Shown piece after piece: positions 10,059-17,810 of a DNA stretch of 64,000 bases. A program made the position numbers and the translations under genes. The notes under the pieces were generated by a model. It made no database searches. It saw nothing but the letters and a program-made list of their open reading frames with translations, and was not told the origin of the DNA. Position 1 is the first letter of the stretch; each line of letters opens with the position of its first letter. This DNA comes from Bradyrhizobium algeriense (GTDB taxonomy: Bacteria > Pseudomonadota > Alphaproteobacteria > Rhizobiales > Xanthobacteraceae), in the NCBI RefSeq assembly GCF_036924595.1, contig NZ_JAZHRV010000001.1, forward strand, positions 372,001 through 436,000, read 5' to 3'.

Positions 10059-10108
10059 GCCCTCCACCGCTGCTAATTCGGAAAATGTCCGGCGCTGCTG
10101 CTGCCGGC

Positions 10109-10828
10109 TCATTCGCCCGCCTCAGGTCCGCTGCTCTTCACGCGGCCGCCGATCTTCATGAAAAGCCGGGCTGAGACGATCGCGCAGCAGGTCCAGACCA
10201 GAAATCCCAGCGCACCGGAAAAAACGTTTGCTGCCAAAGACCCAATGCCGGAACGGATGTCATGTGCGCCGCCAAGCCATGCGAGCCCTGCAATCGAAAT
10301 GATGATCAGGATGAAGGGCAGCGCCGTAATGAAGTACGCCTTGACGATAAGCCAGGCATGGCCGCTTGTATCAGCGAAAGCGTTTCGGACCGAAGCGCCC
10401 GGCGCGTCTACAGCGATAGCGGGCAGGAAAATCGTCAGTCGCAGCACGGCAAAGACGACCAACGCAAACGAGACGATGCTGATGATGATTTCCGCGCCAT
10501 CGGATGGTGCGACGGCGCCCGGCAGATGAAGCGGGATGTCCGTAAGCACCCAAAAGCCGGCAGTCCAGCCGAGCATGCGCCGAAACCGAACAGTCGATAT
10601 ATCGAAACGGTATCCGGAGGCAGCTTCACCTAATATCAGCAGGCGATAGATCGCGATTTCGAACGGCACGAGCACAAATGCGCCGATCAGATCGAGGACC
10701 TCCGCAAGCATGCGATTGTCCGATATTGCCGGAATTGCGCCGATCAACGCGAAGAAGGCGGCGCTCGCACAGGCAATGATGGACTGACTGCGCAGCCGCA
10801 CCGATAGTTCGCCAAGGTCATCCCACAC
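10109..10828 (-). CDS. Polytopic membrane protein of unknown function
   Basis: 239 residues with about six hydrophobic segments: near 15-33 (SIIACASAAFFALIGAIP), 43-63, 85-105, 110-135, 160-185 and 205-225. The start is a GTG (GTGTGGGATGAC); no in-frame ATG is near. No catalytic motif is visible. It is convergent with tRNA-His, whose 3' end is 50 bases away, and divergent from the small Cys-rich protein to the right. The family is not recognised. Confidence 0.75.
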   Translation of the reverse strand: MWDDLGELSVRLRSQSIIACASAAFFALIGAIPAISDNRMLAEVLDLIGAFVLVPFEIAIYRLLILGEAASGYRFDISTVRFRRMLGWTAGFWVLTDIPLHLPGAVAPSDGAEIIISIVSFALVVFAVLRLTIFLPAIAVDAPGASVRNAFADTSGHAWLIVKAYFITALPFILIIISIAGLAWLGGAHDIRSGIGSLAANVFSGALGFLVWTCCAIVSARLFMKIGGRVKSSGPEAGE

Positions 10829-11037
10829 CGTTCGGAGAATCGTGCTGACGGATGGTCACGGTGTTGTGTCGCCTTTCCGCGGGAGTGAATTAAAATCAGT
10901 TATGGACGGCGACCGGCCCGCGTCAAAAGGCCAATACCCGCTCTGCTTGCCAATCTCCTAACGTTCACTCACAATTCCAGGGGAATCGGGCGCACGCAGC
11001 AATAAAGCCCGGTTGTTCCGTCGGGGTGGGGGAATCT

Positions 11038-11400
11038 ATGTTGGCTGTCGCATCAAGGAGGGGCCAGCTCGGAATGTTGCTGGCTACCGTGCTCGGGGTT
11101 TCGATCCCGCCCGCCGCCGGTCAGACCTACACGCCCGAACAGGAGCAGGCCTGCACCGGTGACGCGTTCCGGCTGTGCAGCTCCGAGATTCCCGATGTCG
11201 GCCGCGTGACGGCCTGCATGGTCGCCAAAAAATCCCAGCTTTCGCCGCCCTGCCGCGCCCAGTTCGGGCCAGATTCCGAGCCCCGCGAGGCTGCGGCCAG
11301 ACCGGCCGGCCGGCCGACCGTGATCCGGCCGGCAACGCCGCGCAAGGCCGTGAACGCCAAGGCGCGCAAGGCCAAAAAGCCGGCGAAACCGGCAACCTGA
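11038..11400 (+). CDS. Secreted cysteine-rich repeat protein with basic tail
   Basis: 120 residues. A signal peptide ends after PPAAGQ near residue 30. The short mature domain has four cysteines in the spacing EQACTGDAF..CSSEIPD..TACMVAKKSQLSPPCRAQF, resembling the Cys-rich repeat (GLG1-type) found in many small Bradyrhizobium exported proteins. The last 40 residues are Arg/Ala/Lys/Pro-rich. A GTG at 11026 is in frame but overlaps the G-rich Shine-Dalgarno, so the ATG at 11038 is preferred. Function unknown; probably periplasmic. Confidence 0.75.
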   Translation: MLAVASRRGQLGMLLATVLGVSIPPAAGQTYTPEQEQACTGDAFRLCSSEIPDVGRVTACMVAKKSQLSPPCRAQFGPDSEPREAAARPAGRPTVIRPATPRKAVNAKARKAKKPAKPAT

Positions 11401-11499
11401 CCGCATTACATCATTTTAAGATTCCCCAGCGCGCCAGGCTGACGCCTTGTTTGCGCCATCTGTAATGAACATCTCCTTTGGGCAAGAGGAGAGGGTTCA

Positions 11500-11829
11500 T
11501 TGAGCGCACATCAAAAGGAGCTCGACCGGCATTTTGCCTGGTTTGAGAAAAAGCTGCCGCCTGGGCCGGCGAAGTTCGTTAGCTGGGTACGTAAGCCGTC
11601 ATCGATCTACGTCCGGATTCCGCTCGCGTTTCTCCTGGTCGTCGGCGGCTTTCTCAGCTTCCTGCCGGTACTGGGACTCTGGATGCTGCCGCTCGGACTG
11701 CTTTTGTTCGCGCAGGACGTGCCGCCGCTGCAGAAGCCGATGGCGCAGGGGCTCGGATGGATCGAGCGCAAATGGCTCGAACGGCAGCGCGCAAAGCTCG
11801 AGCGTGAGCGTGCAAAAGGCGCGCAATGA
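11500..11829 (+). CDS. Small inner-membrane protein, unknown function
   Basis: 109 residues starting at a TTG that follows AGAGGAGAGG at good spacing; no in-frame ATG would keep the conserved-looking N-terminus. Two hydrophobic segments near 40-56 (IPLAFLLVVGGFLSFLP) and 58-70, then an amphipathic charged C-terminus ending in a helix of alternating Arg, Glu and Lys. Topology suggests a hairpin in the inner membrane with both ends in the cytosol. Family not recognised. Confidence 0.7.
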   Translation: MSAHQKELDRHFAWFEKKLPPGPAKFVSWVRKPSSIYVRIPLAFLLVVGGFLSFLPVLGLWMLPLGLLLFAQDVPPLQKPMAQGLGWIERKWLERQRAKLERERAKGAQ

Positions 11830-12020
11830 GCCGATCACTTCACGCTGCAAGGCATTCAATCGATTCCGTTTTCGATTCCGAGCGTGCTTATACGGTGTGA
11901 CTCAAAAACCAGCCTTGTTGGCAATTACGTGGCTTCATCGCGGCATCCCTTAAATTTTTCTTTCGCGAATCAGCCCGCTGATTCATTTTCAGCTTCTGGG
12001 GTCAACTTGGAGGCCAAGGT

Positions 12021-12701
12021 ATGAACGTAATAGTATTTGCATCACGTAAGGGGGGCTCGGGAAAGAGTACCCTGGCTGCTCACCTCGCTGCCCATGTTCA
12101 CAAGGCAACGAAGCCCATCCTTCTGGTCGATGCCGACCCGCAGGGCTCGCTTACTCTCTGGCACAAATTGCGCGGTACCAACGAACCGCCGATCAAGGCC
12201 GCGGTGAATTCCGTCAGCGGCATCGTCGCTGCCGCCAAGCGCGACGGCATCGAATGGGTGTTCATCGACACGCCGCCGAATCTTTCGGCCGTCGTCGACG
12301 ACGCGATCCGTAACGCCACGATGGTGATCATTCCGGCGCGGCCCGGCGTGTTCGACGTCAACGCGGTGCAGGAAACGATTCAGACCTGCCGCTCGGCGCG
12401 CAAGCCCTACGCGGTCGTGGTCAACGGCGCACCTGCCGAACGCGACGGCGTCGAGAGCCGCATCGTCACCATCGCGCGCGAAGCGCTGGCGAAATTCCGC
12501 GCGCCGGTGTGGAGCGGCCAGATCACCAACCGCGCCGACCTGATCATGGCGCTGAGCCAAGGCGAAGGCGCCCGCGAATATTACGCGGAAGGCCGGGCCG
12601 CGGCCGAGATCACCAGGCTGTGGGGCGCGATCGAACGTTCGATCAAGGCGATCCGCGGGTCGGCGTCGGCATCGGGCGCCATGCACAAGCAGGCGGCGTA
12701 A
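12021..12701 (+). CDS. Orphan ParA/MinD-like ATPase
   Basis: 226 residues with the deviant Walker A motif KGGSGKST at residues 10-17, the DADPQGS switch (38-44) and a Walker B-like FIDTPPN near 83. This is the short ParA form with no N-terminal DNA-binding domain. Such proteins position cargo (plasmids, chemoreceptor arrays, carboxysomes, envelope machines) by ATP-driven oscillation or gradients. There is no ParB or centromere-like repeat nearby, so the cargo is unknown. Followed by an intrinsic terminator. Confidence 0.93.
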   Translation: MNVIVFASRKGGSGKSTLAAHLAAHVHKATKPILLVDADPQGSLTLWHKLRGTNEPPIKAAVNSVSGIVAAAKRDGIEWVFIDTPPNLSAVVDDAIRNATMVIIPARPGVFDVNAVQETIQTCRSARKPYAVVVNGAPAERDGVESRIVTIAREALAKFRAPVWSGQITNRADLIMALSQGEGAREYYAEGRAAAEITRLWGAIERSIKAIRGSASASGAMHKQAA

Positions 12702-12727
12702 CAACGCCGCTTTTCTTTCTGACAAAG

Positions 12728-12755
12728 ACGCGCGGCGCTCCGCGCGTTTTTCTTT
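12728..12755 (+). terminator. Intrinsic terminator after the ParA-like gene
   Basis: Perfect 8-bp stem ACGCGCGG / CCGCGCGT with loop CGCT, then TTTTTCTTTT, 26 bases after the stop codon. Confidence 0.92.
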
Positions 12756-12781
12756 TGTGGGTAGGGCAATGCTCCATCGCC

Positions 12782-12858
12782 GTCATTGCGAGCGAAGCGA
12801 AGCAATCCATCGCGCCGCGCGAAGAAAGAATGGATTGCTTCGCGTCGCTCGCAATGAC
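12782..12858. repeat. Palindromic intergenic repeat, family A (copy 1)
   Basis: Long imperfect inverted repeat whose left arm begins CGTCATTGCGAGCGAAGCGA and whose right arm ends GCTCGCAATGAC, with internal AAGCAATCCA / TGGATTGCTT pairing. Other copies are at 31122 and 52529, and a partial one at 46529. Confidence 0.9.
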
Positions 12859-12881
12859 AAGTGGAGTGAGAACAGCGTCCC

Positions 12882-12995
12882 TTACGCCACCATCAGCACG
12901 TAGAGCACGACGACCGGCGACAGCGTCAGGATCACCGACCAGATGCCGACGCCCCACAGAATGTCCTCGGTGCTAAAACTCTGTTCCCGAGGCAT
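12882..12995 (-). CDS. Tiny single-span membrane protein (37 residues)
   Basis: MPREQSFSTEDILWGVGIW followed by a hydrophobic helix ending VVVLYVLMVA. One transmembrane segment with a short polar N-terminus. The C-terminal half resembles that of the 46-residue protein encoded divergently at 13253: IWSVILTLSPVV against IWAMVLGFAPVL. That similarity supports both being real. The Shine-Dalgarno sequence is weak (AAGAA). A longer reading back to 13064 has no support. Function unknown. Confidence 0.55.
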   Translation of the reverse strand: MPREQSFSTEDILWGVGIWSVILTLSPVVVLYVLMVA

Positions 12996-13252
12996 GGTGT
13001 TCTTGTATTCGAAATGCACGACGCGGCCCCGCGTTGCTGTTGTTGTGGAACTATCGATACGCAACCAGTTTTAAAAACCCGGTTGCGATTTCGCTTGCAT
13101 TTGACCGCGTCTGCTACCGCCGATTAACCACCGCGCTATCCTGGTTAATGGCTGGTGAGTGCGAAGCCGCAACTTCGAGCGAAGGCCCGGCCGCGACATT
13201 AAAATTTTATCAGTAGGTTTCTCCTCAAGGAACATCACCGGGGGGAATCACG

Positions 13253-13393
13253 ATGATCACGCACGACAAGAAATATCCGACCGGCGAACTCGCCCAGCGG
13301 GCGCATGACGTTCTCTTGGTGTCGTCGTTCGCGATCTGGGCGATGGTGCTCGGCTTCGCGCCGGTGCTGACCTATCGCCTGCTGGTCAGCTAA
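13253..13393 (+). CDS. Tiny single-span membrane protein (46 residues)
   Basis: Begins MITHDKKYPTGELAQRAHD and ends in a hydrophobic helix FAIWAMVLGFAPVLTYRLLV. GGGGGGAA lies six bases before the ATG, a strong ribosome-binding site. Shares the IW-x3-L-x3-P-V pattern with the small protein encoded divergently at 12882-12995. The gap between the two genes (12996-13252) probably contains both promoters. No family recognised. Confidence 0.65.
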   Translation: MITHDKKYPTGELAQRAHDVLLVSSFAIWAMVLGFAPVLTYRLLVS

Positions 13394-13456
13394 GGCGCAT
13401 TGCTTCCGCTCGCCATCCAAGGCGAGCGGGGCCGGCCATCTCTCTTGGCGCGATGT

Positions 13457-14386
13457 TCAGGCCTGACGCAACAGCGGTAGCCTGCGCCGCTCGATTTCCT
13501 CGTCCAGCAACGCTGCGAGCTCCGCACTCACCTCCACCATCGGCAGGCGAACCTCGGCGCTATCGATCAGCCCGCTGCGCTTAAGCCAATACTTTGTCGG
13601 CGCCGGGCTCGGCTCGGCGAACAGCAGCCGGGTCAGTCCGGAAATGGCCTTCCAGCACGCCAGCGCGCCGCCACGATCGCCCTGCTTCATGATCGTCTGC
13701 ACCGAGGCGAACGCTTCGGTCTCCAGATGCGCCGACAGCAGGATCGCTCCGTCGGCGCCGTCGGCGAGCGCTTCGTGATACAGCGCGTCTTCGCCGGTCA
13801 GCACGCGAAAGTCGGGCGGCCGCCGGCTCAGGAAATCGATCGACTGCGCGCGGTCGGCGCCGCAATCCTTCATGCCGGCGATGTTCGGATGCAAGGCGAG
13901 CTGAAGCAGCGTCTCGTTGGTGAGGCTGACGCCGGTCCGGTAGGGGATGTTGTAGAGCACGATCGGCCACGAGGCGTGATCGGCGAGCGCGGTGAAGTGC
14001 TGCACCAGGCCGCGCTGCGAGGGACGGATGTAATAGGGGCTCGCGATCAGATAGCCGTCGATCGGCCAGGCCGCTGTCTCATCCAGCGCATCCAGCACCT
14101 TCGCGGTAGAGGCGCCGGACAGGCCCAACAGGATCGGCAGGCGGCGGCCGCTGCCGGATAGCTCGCTGCGCGTCACCATCACCAGCCGCTCGAGCTCGTC
14201 CACGCGGAGCGACATGCCTTCGCCCGACGTCGCCGCGAGAATGAAGCCGTCGACCGGGCCGGCCGCGTAGTATCTGACGAGCCGGCGTAACGACGCCTCG
14301 TCGAGTTCGCCGTCGCGAAACGGCGTGATGAGCGGCAGCCACAGGCCCTGCAGGCGGCTTGCCAGATCGTTGGTCGGGTCAGTCAT
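13457..14386 (-). CDS. Dihydrodipicolinate synthase/N-acetylneuraminate lyase family (DapA-like) aldolase
   Basis: 309-residue class I aldolase barrel. The Schiff-base lysine is Lys173 (IAGMKDCGAD) and the catalytic tyrosine Tyr145 (LYNIPYRTG). The usual GTTGE loop reads AATSGEG (51-57), so Thr53 is kept with Ser after it. Family members condense or cleave pyruvate with an aldehyde. The divergence around the lysine (KDCGAD rather than KE-SGD) makes true DapA doubtful, and a sugar-acid or hydroxyproline-type reaction is possible. GAGGAGA precedes the ATG. A terminator-like hairpin lies 42-68 bases upstream of the start, on the same strand. Confidence 0.88.
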   Translation of the reverse strand: MTDPTNDLASRLQGLWLPLITPFRDGELDEASLRRLVRYYAAGPVDGFILAATSGEGMSLRVDELERLVMVTRSELSGSGRRLPILLGLSGASTAKVLDALDETAAWPIDGYLIASPYYIRPSQRGLVQHFTALADHASWPIVLYNIPYRTGVSLTNETLLQLALHPNIAGMKDCGADRAQSIDFLSRRPPDFRVLTGEDALYHEALADGADGAILLSAHLETEAFASVQTIMKQGDRGGALACWKAISGLTRLLFAEPSPAPTKYWLKRSGLIDSAEVRLPMVEVSAELAALLDEEIERRRLPLLRQA

Positions 14387-14427
14387 CGTTCCATCTCCTC
14401 ATGGGGGTAAGCCGGAGACGGGACCAA

Positions 14428-14454
14428 TAAAAAAACCCCGTCCAGACGGCGGGG
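14428..14454 (-). terminator. Terminator-like hairpin in the leader of the DapA-like gene
   Basis: On the minus strand, a GC-rich stem (GGGGC..GACGGGG, with one G-U pair) is followed directly by TTTTTTT. It sits 42 bases 5' of the dapA-like start codon, so it either ends an upstream minus-strand transcript or acts as an attenuator. Confidence 0.7.
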
Positions 14455-14503
14455 CTTTCGGGATCGCGGGTTGCGGCAGAGTCTAGCGCGCGCGTCGATC
14501 TCG

Positions 14504-14527
14504 GGTCCCCAGGCGGGGACCTTTTTT
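14504..14527 (+). terminator. Strong intrinsic terminator, plus strand
   Basis: Perfect 7-bp stem GGTCCCC / GGGGACC with a 4-base loop and TTTTTT. No plus-strand protein gene lies upstream (the dapA-like gene is on the minus strand), so what it terminates is not clear; a small RNA starting around 14390-14470 would fit. Confidence 0.75.
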
Positions 14528-14651
14528 CGACGACAAAGCTGCGCACGAACGCGTGATCATGTGCGGATGATGGTGGCAGCAGACCTCAATGTCAATCCGG
14601 CGCAACGATATGGCCGGTCGATGAAAGGCTTGTCGATGAAGGGCTTGCGGA

Positions 14652-14685
14652 CGAAAAAAAAGCCGGGCCCAAAGGAGCCCGGCTT
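14652..14685 (-). terminator. Strong intrinsic terminator, minus strand
   Basis: On the minus strand, AAGCCGGGC / GCCCGGCTT with loop TCCTTTGG, followed by eight T. No recognised minus-strand gene lies directly upstream of it (14690-15058), so it may end a small RNA or the LysR transcript. Together with the hairpins at 14428 and 14504 it makes the 672-base gap 14387-15058 unusually rich in terminators. Confidence 0.75.
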
Positions 14686-14767
14686 GAGGTATTGGCCACG
14701 TGAGGCCGACACAATCACCTTCCAAGAGGGATTACTGAACTGCCGCGCCACTGGAGGAGGGGGACAT

Positions 14768-14878
14768 ATGCGCGACGCGGCCGCTCAGCATTTAAGCACT
14801 ATGATCCTCATCAGTGCTGTGCGGCAACCGTCCGAGCCGCATGTCAGTCATGCGGTGAGCGGGCCCTTTATAAAATAG
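14768..14878 (+). CDS. Possible small protein of 36 residues
   Basis: ATG preceded six bases upstream by GGAGGAGGGGG, an unusually strong ribosome-binding site, opening a 36-codon frame (MRDAAAQHLSTMILISAVR, ending GPFIK). No family recognised and no helix-forming or transmembrane pattern strong enough to predict a role. The strong Shine-Dalgarno is the only reason to list it; it could equally be a chance frame in a non-coding RNA region. Confidence 0.3.
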   Translation: MRDAAAQHLSTMILISAVRQPSEPHVSHAVSGPFIK

Positions 14879-14926
14879 GCTAATCCGCAAAGCCGGACGG
14901 CGAAACATTACTGGCTGCTGCTATCG

Positions 14927-15062
14927 CGTTTTCGAGCGAAGTGGCCACCGGTTCGCATAGCAATCTTGTGCAGATTGCCTAGACTTTTCTGCGGTAGAAA
15001 AACCGCGTCAAAACAAGAATCTAGAGCTTCGGTTCTGATGCAATCAGAACCTGATGCTCTAG
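14927..15062. repeat. Dispersed rhizobial repeat (type H, copy 1) with hairpin
   Basis: CGTTTTCGAGCGAAGTGG.. ACCGGTTCGC .. CCGCGTCAAAACAAGAATCTAGAGC, then a perfect 9-bp hairpin GGTTCTGAT-GCA-ATCAGAACC. A shorter copy lies at 47077-47139. The hairpin abuts the lysR stop codon and could serve as its 3' end. Confidence 0.8.
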
Positions 15063-15982
15063 GAGGGCCAGCGCTGCGCCTTGCTCACCACGAAGTCGCG
15101 GAACACCTGCACCCGCGCCACCGTCTTCAACTCTTCGGGATAGACAAAATACGTGTCGATCTGGATCGAGTCGGTCTCGCCGAACAACTGCACCAGGCGG
15201 TTGTTCTCCTCGACCAGATAGTCGGGCAGGGCGGCGATGCCGAGCCCCTGCTGACAGGCGCGGACCAGCCCCAGGATATTGTTGACCTTGAAGTAGGCCT
15301 CGCGCGGACCCGAGCCGTTACGGCCGGCGTCGATCAGCCAGGAGCGGTTCTGCAGATGCGTCGGAACCTGCGCATCGCTCAGCATGATGATGCGATGCGA
15401 GTCGAGGTCGTCCAGCGTGCGTGGCGTGCCGAAGCGCTTGATATATTCCGGCGAGCAATAGGCGTGGAAGCCGATCGAGAACAGCTTGCGCTGGATCAGG
15501 TCCGGCTGGGTCGGCTTGCGGGTGCGGATCGCGACGTCGGCCTCGCGCATCGACAGATCGAGATCTTCGTCGGTCACGATCATGGAGATCCGAATGTCCG
15601 GGTAGAGCGCGGTGAACTCGTCGAGCCGCGGGATCAGCCAGTTGATGCCGAGCGCCGGCGGCGTGGTGATCTTGAGGTCGCCACTCGGCCGCTCGCGGCT
15701 GTCGGTCAGCTTGGCGCGCGCCGCCTGCAACTGCATGAACACGTCATGCGCGGTGCGAAACAACAGGTCGCCCTGTTCGGTGAGGATCAGCCCGCGCGCG
15801 TGGCGGTGGAACAGCGATACCGCGAGCTCCTGCTCCAGCGCGCTGACCTGCCGCGATACCGCCGATTGTGAAAGCCCGAGCTGTTCGCCGGCGTGGGTAA
15901 AGCTTCCCGCCTCTGCAGCCGCGTGAAAGACTTTCAGCTTGTCCCAATCCATGTCCGATGATCCGTCCCGTGTTCTAGGCAT
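15059..15982 (-). CDS. LysR-family transcriptional regulator
   Basis: 307 residues. The N-terminal winged helix-turn-helix (MDWDKLKVFHAAAEAGSFTH, then LGLSQSAVSRQVSALEQEL) and a periplasmic-binding-protein-like effector domain (ALGINWLIPRLDEFTALYPDI) define a LysR regulator. The start could be the ATG at 15982 or the one at 15952 (MDWDKLK), which fits the family N-terminus better. Its 5' end lies two bases after the trxB stop, so it is probably co-transcribed with trxB. Whether it senses redox state is not shown by the sequence. Confidence 0.93.
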   Translation of the reverse strand: MPRTRDGSSDMDWDKLKVFHAAAEAGSFTHAGEQLGLSQSAVSRQVSALEQELAVSLFHRHARGLILTEQGDLLFRTAHDVFMQLQAARAKLTDSRERPSGDLKITTPPALGINWLIPRLDEFTALYPDIRISMIVTDEDLDLSMREADVAIRTRKPTQPDLIQRKLFSIGFHAYCSPEYIKRFGTPRTLDDLDSHRIIMLSDAQVPTHLQNRSWLIDAGRNGSGPREAYFKVNNILGLVRACQQGLGIAALPDYLVEENNRLVQLFGETDSIQIDTYFVYPEELKTVARVQVFRDFVVSKAQRWPS

Positions 15983-15984
15983 GA

Positions 15985-16950
15985 TTACTCCGCCGCCGCG
16001 CGATCGGTCGCGCGCAAAGCCAGGAAGCGTTCAGCCTCGAGGGCCGCCATGCAGCCGAGGCCGGCGGCCGTGACCGCCTGCCGATAGGTTTCGTCCGCCA
16101 CGTCGCCCGCGGCGAACAGGCCGGGAATAGACGTGGCGGTCGAGTTCGGCGCCACCTCGACATAGCCGGAGGATTTCAGCTTGATCTGGCCTTTGACGAG
16201 GTCGGTTGCGGGCGCGTGGCCGATGGCGATGAAGACGCCGTCGGCCGGCACATCCGTAAGGCTGCCGGTCTTGACGTTCTTCAGCCGCACATGGGTGACC
16301 TTGCCCGGGTTTTCGGTGCCGCAGATCTCGTCGATCGCACTGTCCCAGATCACCTTGATCTTGGGGTTCTTGAACAGGCGATCCTGCAGGATGCGTTCGG
16401 CGCGGAAATGATCGCGGCGGTGCACGATCGTTACTTGCGAGGCGAAATTGGTGAGGAACAGCGCTTCCTCGACCGCGGTGTTGCCGCCGCCGACGACCAT
16501 GACTTCCTTGCCGCGGTAGAAGAAGCCGTCGCAAGTCGCGCAGGCCGAGACGCCAAAGCCCTTGAATTTTTCTTCGGAAGCGATGCCGAGCCAGCGCGCC
16601 TGCGCGCCGGTGGCGAGGATCACGGTTTCCGCCAGATAAACGTCGCCGCTATCGCAGGTCAGTCGGAACGGCCGCTGCGCCAGTTCGAGCTTGTTGACGA
16701 AATCAGTGACGATCTTGGTGCCGACATGCGCCGCCTGTTTCTCCATCTGCTCCATCAGCCACGGGCCCTGGATGACGTCGGCGAAGCCCGGATAGTTTTC
16801 CACGTCGGTGGTGATGGTGAGCTGCCCGCCGGGCTGGATGCCCTGGATCAGCACCGGCTCCAGCATCGCGCGCGCCGCGTAGATCGCCGCGGTGTAACCG
16901 GCGGGGCCGGAACCGATAATGACGACCTTGGCATGGATAGGCGCGGGCAT
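15985..16950 (-). CDS. trxB: Thioredoxin-disulfide reductase
   Basis: 321 residues, normal length for bacterial TrxB. N-terminal FAD motif VVIIGSGPAGYTAAIYAAR, redox-active pair Cys137/Cys140 in SACATCDGF, NADPH motif VMVVGGGNTAVEEALFL, and the C-terminal FAD block GLFAAGDVAD. It reduces thioredoxin with NADPH in the cytosol, supporting ribonucleotide reduction and oxidative-stress defence. The lysR gene follows by two bases. The 278-base gap to the divergent lrp gene contains the palindrome GAATTGCAATTC. Confidence 0.97.
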   Translation of the reverse strand: MPAPIHAKVVIIGSGPAGYTAAIYAARAMLEPVLIQGIQPGGQLTITTDVENYPGFADVIQGPWLMEQMEKQAAHVGTKIVTDFVNKLELAQRPFRLTCDSGDVYLAETVILATGAQARWLGIASEEKFKGFGVSACATCDGFFYRGKEVMVVGGGNTAVEEALFLTNFASQVTIVHRRDHFRAERILQDRLFKNPKIKVIWDSAIDEICGTENPGKVTHVRLKNVKTGSLTDVPADGVFIAIGHAPATDLVKGQIKLKSSGYVEVAPNSTATSIPGLFAAGDVADETYRQAVTAAGLGCMAALEAERFLALRATDRAAAE

Positions 16951-17068
16951 CGGCGGATCCCTCTCTTATTCGGGGGTTTTGTTGACTGAGCAGAAAGCGC
17001 CCCGGAAGGACGTCGCGGGGCGCCGAAAGTGTCAAATCCAAGTCTAAGATATCTGGGTAGCTATGCAA

Positions 17069-17080
17069 GAATTGCAATTC
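17069..17080. promoter_or_regulatory. Perfect 12-bp palindrome between trxB and the Lrp gene
   Basis: GAATTGCAATTC lies 119 bases upstream of trxB and 151 upstream of the divergent Lrp-type gene. Its symmetry and position fit a regulator-binding site. Which protein binds (Lrp, LysR or other) cannot be told. Confidence 0.4.
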
Positions 17081-17228
17081 ATCCCAGCGAATTTTCCCCG
17101 GAACTGAAGTAACAATCGCGAAATGTGGCGCTGCACGCGCAATAAAATTGCGCAAGCTGCGCCGCCTGCGCTAAGAGAGTTGCCAGGAAGGCTGCTTAAG
17201 CGAACCAAAACCAGGGAACCCGACGCGC

Positions 17229-17708
17229 GTGTCGAAGAATCTTGACGAAATCGACCTCAGAATCCTTGCCGAAATCCAGTCCGACGGCCGAATCACCAAC
17301 GTCGAACTGGCCAAACGCGTCGGCATTTCGCCGCCACCCTGCCTGCGCCGGGTCCGCACGCTGGAGGAAGAGGGCTACATCCAGGGCTACCGCGGCCTGT
17401 TGGATCCGCGCCGGCTTGGTTTCGACGTCACGGTGTTTGCGTCCGTCCATCTGTCCAGCCAGGCGGATGCGGATCTGCGCGCGTTCGAGGACTTTGTTCG
17501 TGCCGAGCCCCTGGTGCGCGAATGCTGGATGCTGTCCGGCGAGGTGGATTTCATTTTGAAATGCGTCGCGCCCGACATGGCGACGTTTCAGGATTTCGTC
17601 ACGCACCTGACGGCTGCACCCCACGTGCGCAACGTCAGGACGTCGCTGGTGCTGCACAATTCGAAGTACGAAGCGGCGGTGCCGCTCGATGTGAAGGTGG
17701 CGGGCTGA
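17229..17708 (+). CDS. Lrp/AsnC-family transcriptional regulator
   Basis: 159 residues starting at a GTG. N-terminal helix-turn-helix (LDEIDLRILAEIQSDGRITN and VELAKRVGISPPPCLRRVR) and C-terminal RAM ligand-binding/oligomerisation domain (FDVTVFASVHLSSQ .. ECWMLSGEVDFILKC). These regulators sense amino acids and act locally or globally. Divergent from trxB across a 278-base gap. Followed by a palindromic repeat at 17716. Confidence 0.95.
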   Translation: MSKNLDEIDLRILAEIQSDGRITNVELAKRVGISPPPCLRRVRTLEEEGYIQGYRGLLDPRRLGFDVTVFASVHLSSQADADLRAFEDFVRAEPLVRECWMLSGEVDFILKCVAPDMATFQDFVTHLTAAPHVRNVRTSLVLHNSKYEAAVPLDVKVAG

Positions 17709-17715
17709 CGCGAAG

Positions 17716-17794
17716 CGTCATTCCGGGGCGCGCAAAGCGCGAACCCGGAATCTCGAGATTCCGGGTCTGGTGCTTACGCACCATCCCGGAATGA
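17716..17794. repeat. Palindromic intergenic repeat, family B (copy 1)
   Basis: CGTCATTCCGGGGCGCGC .. CCCGGAATCTCGAGATTCCGGG .. CATCCCGGAATGAC: nested inverted repeats between two genes. A related copy is inside 46529-46662. Confidence 0.9.
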
Positions 17795-17810
17795 CTGAGC
17801 TGACGCTCAG

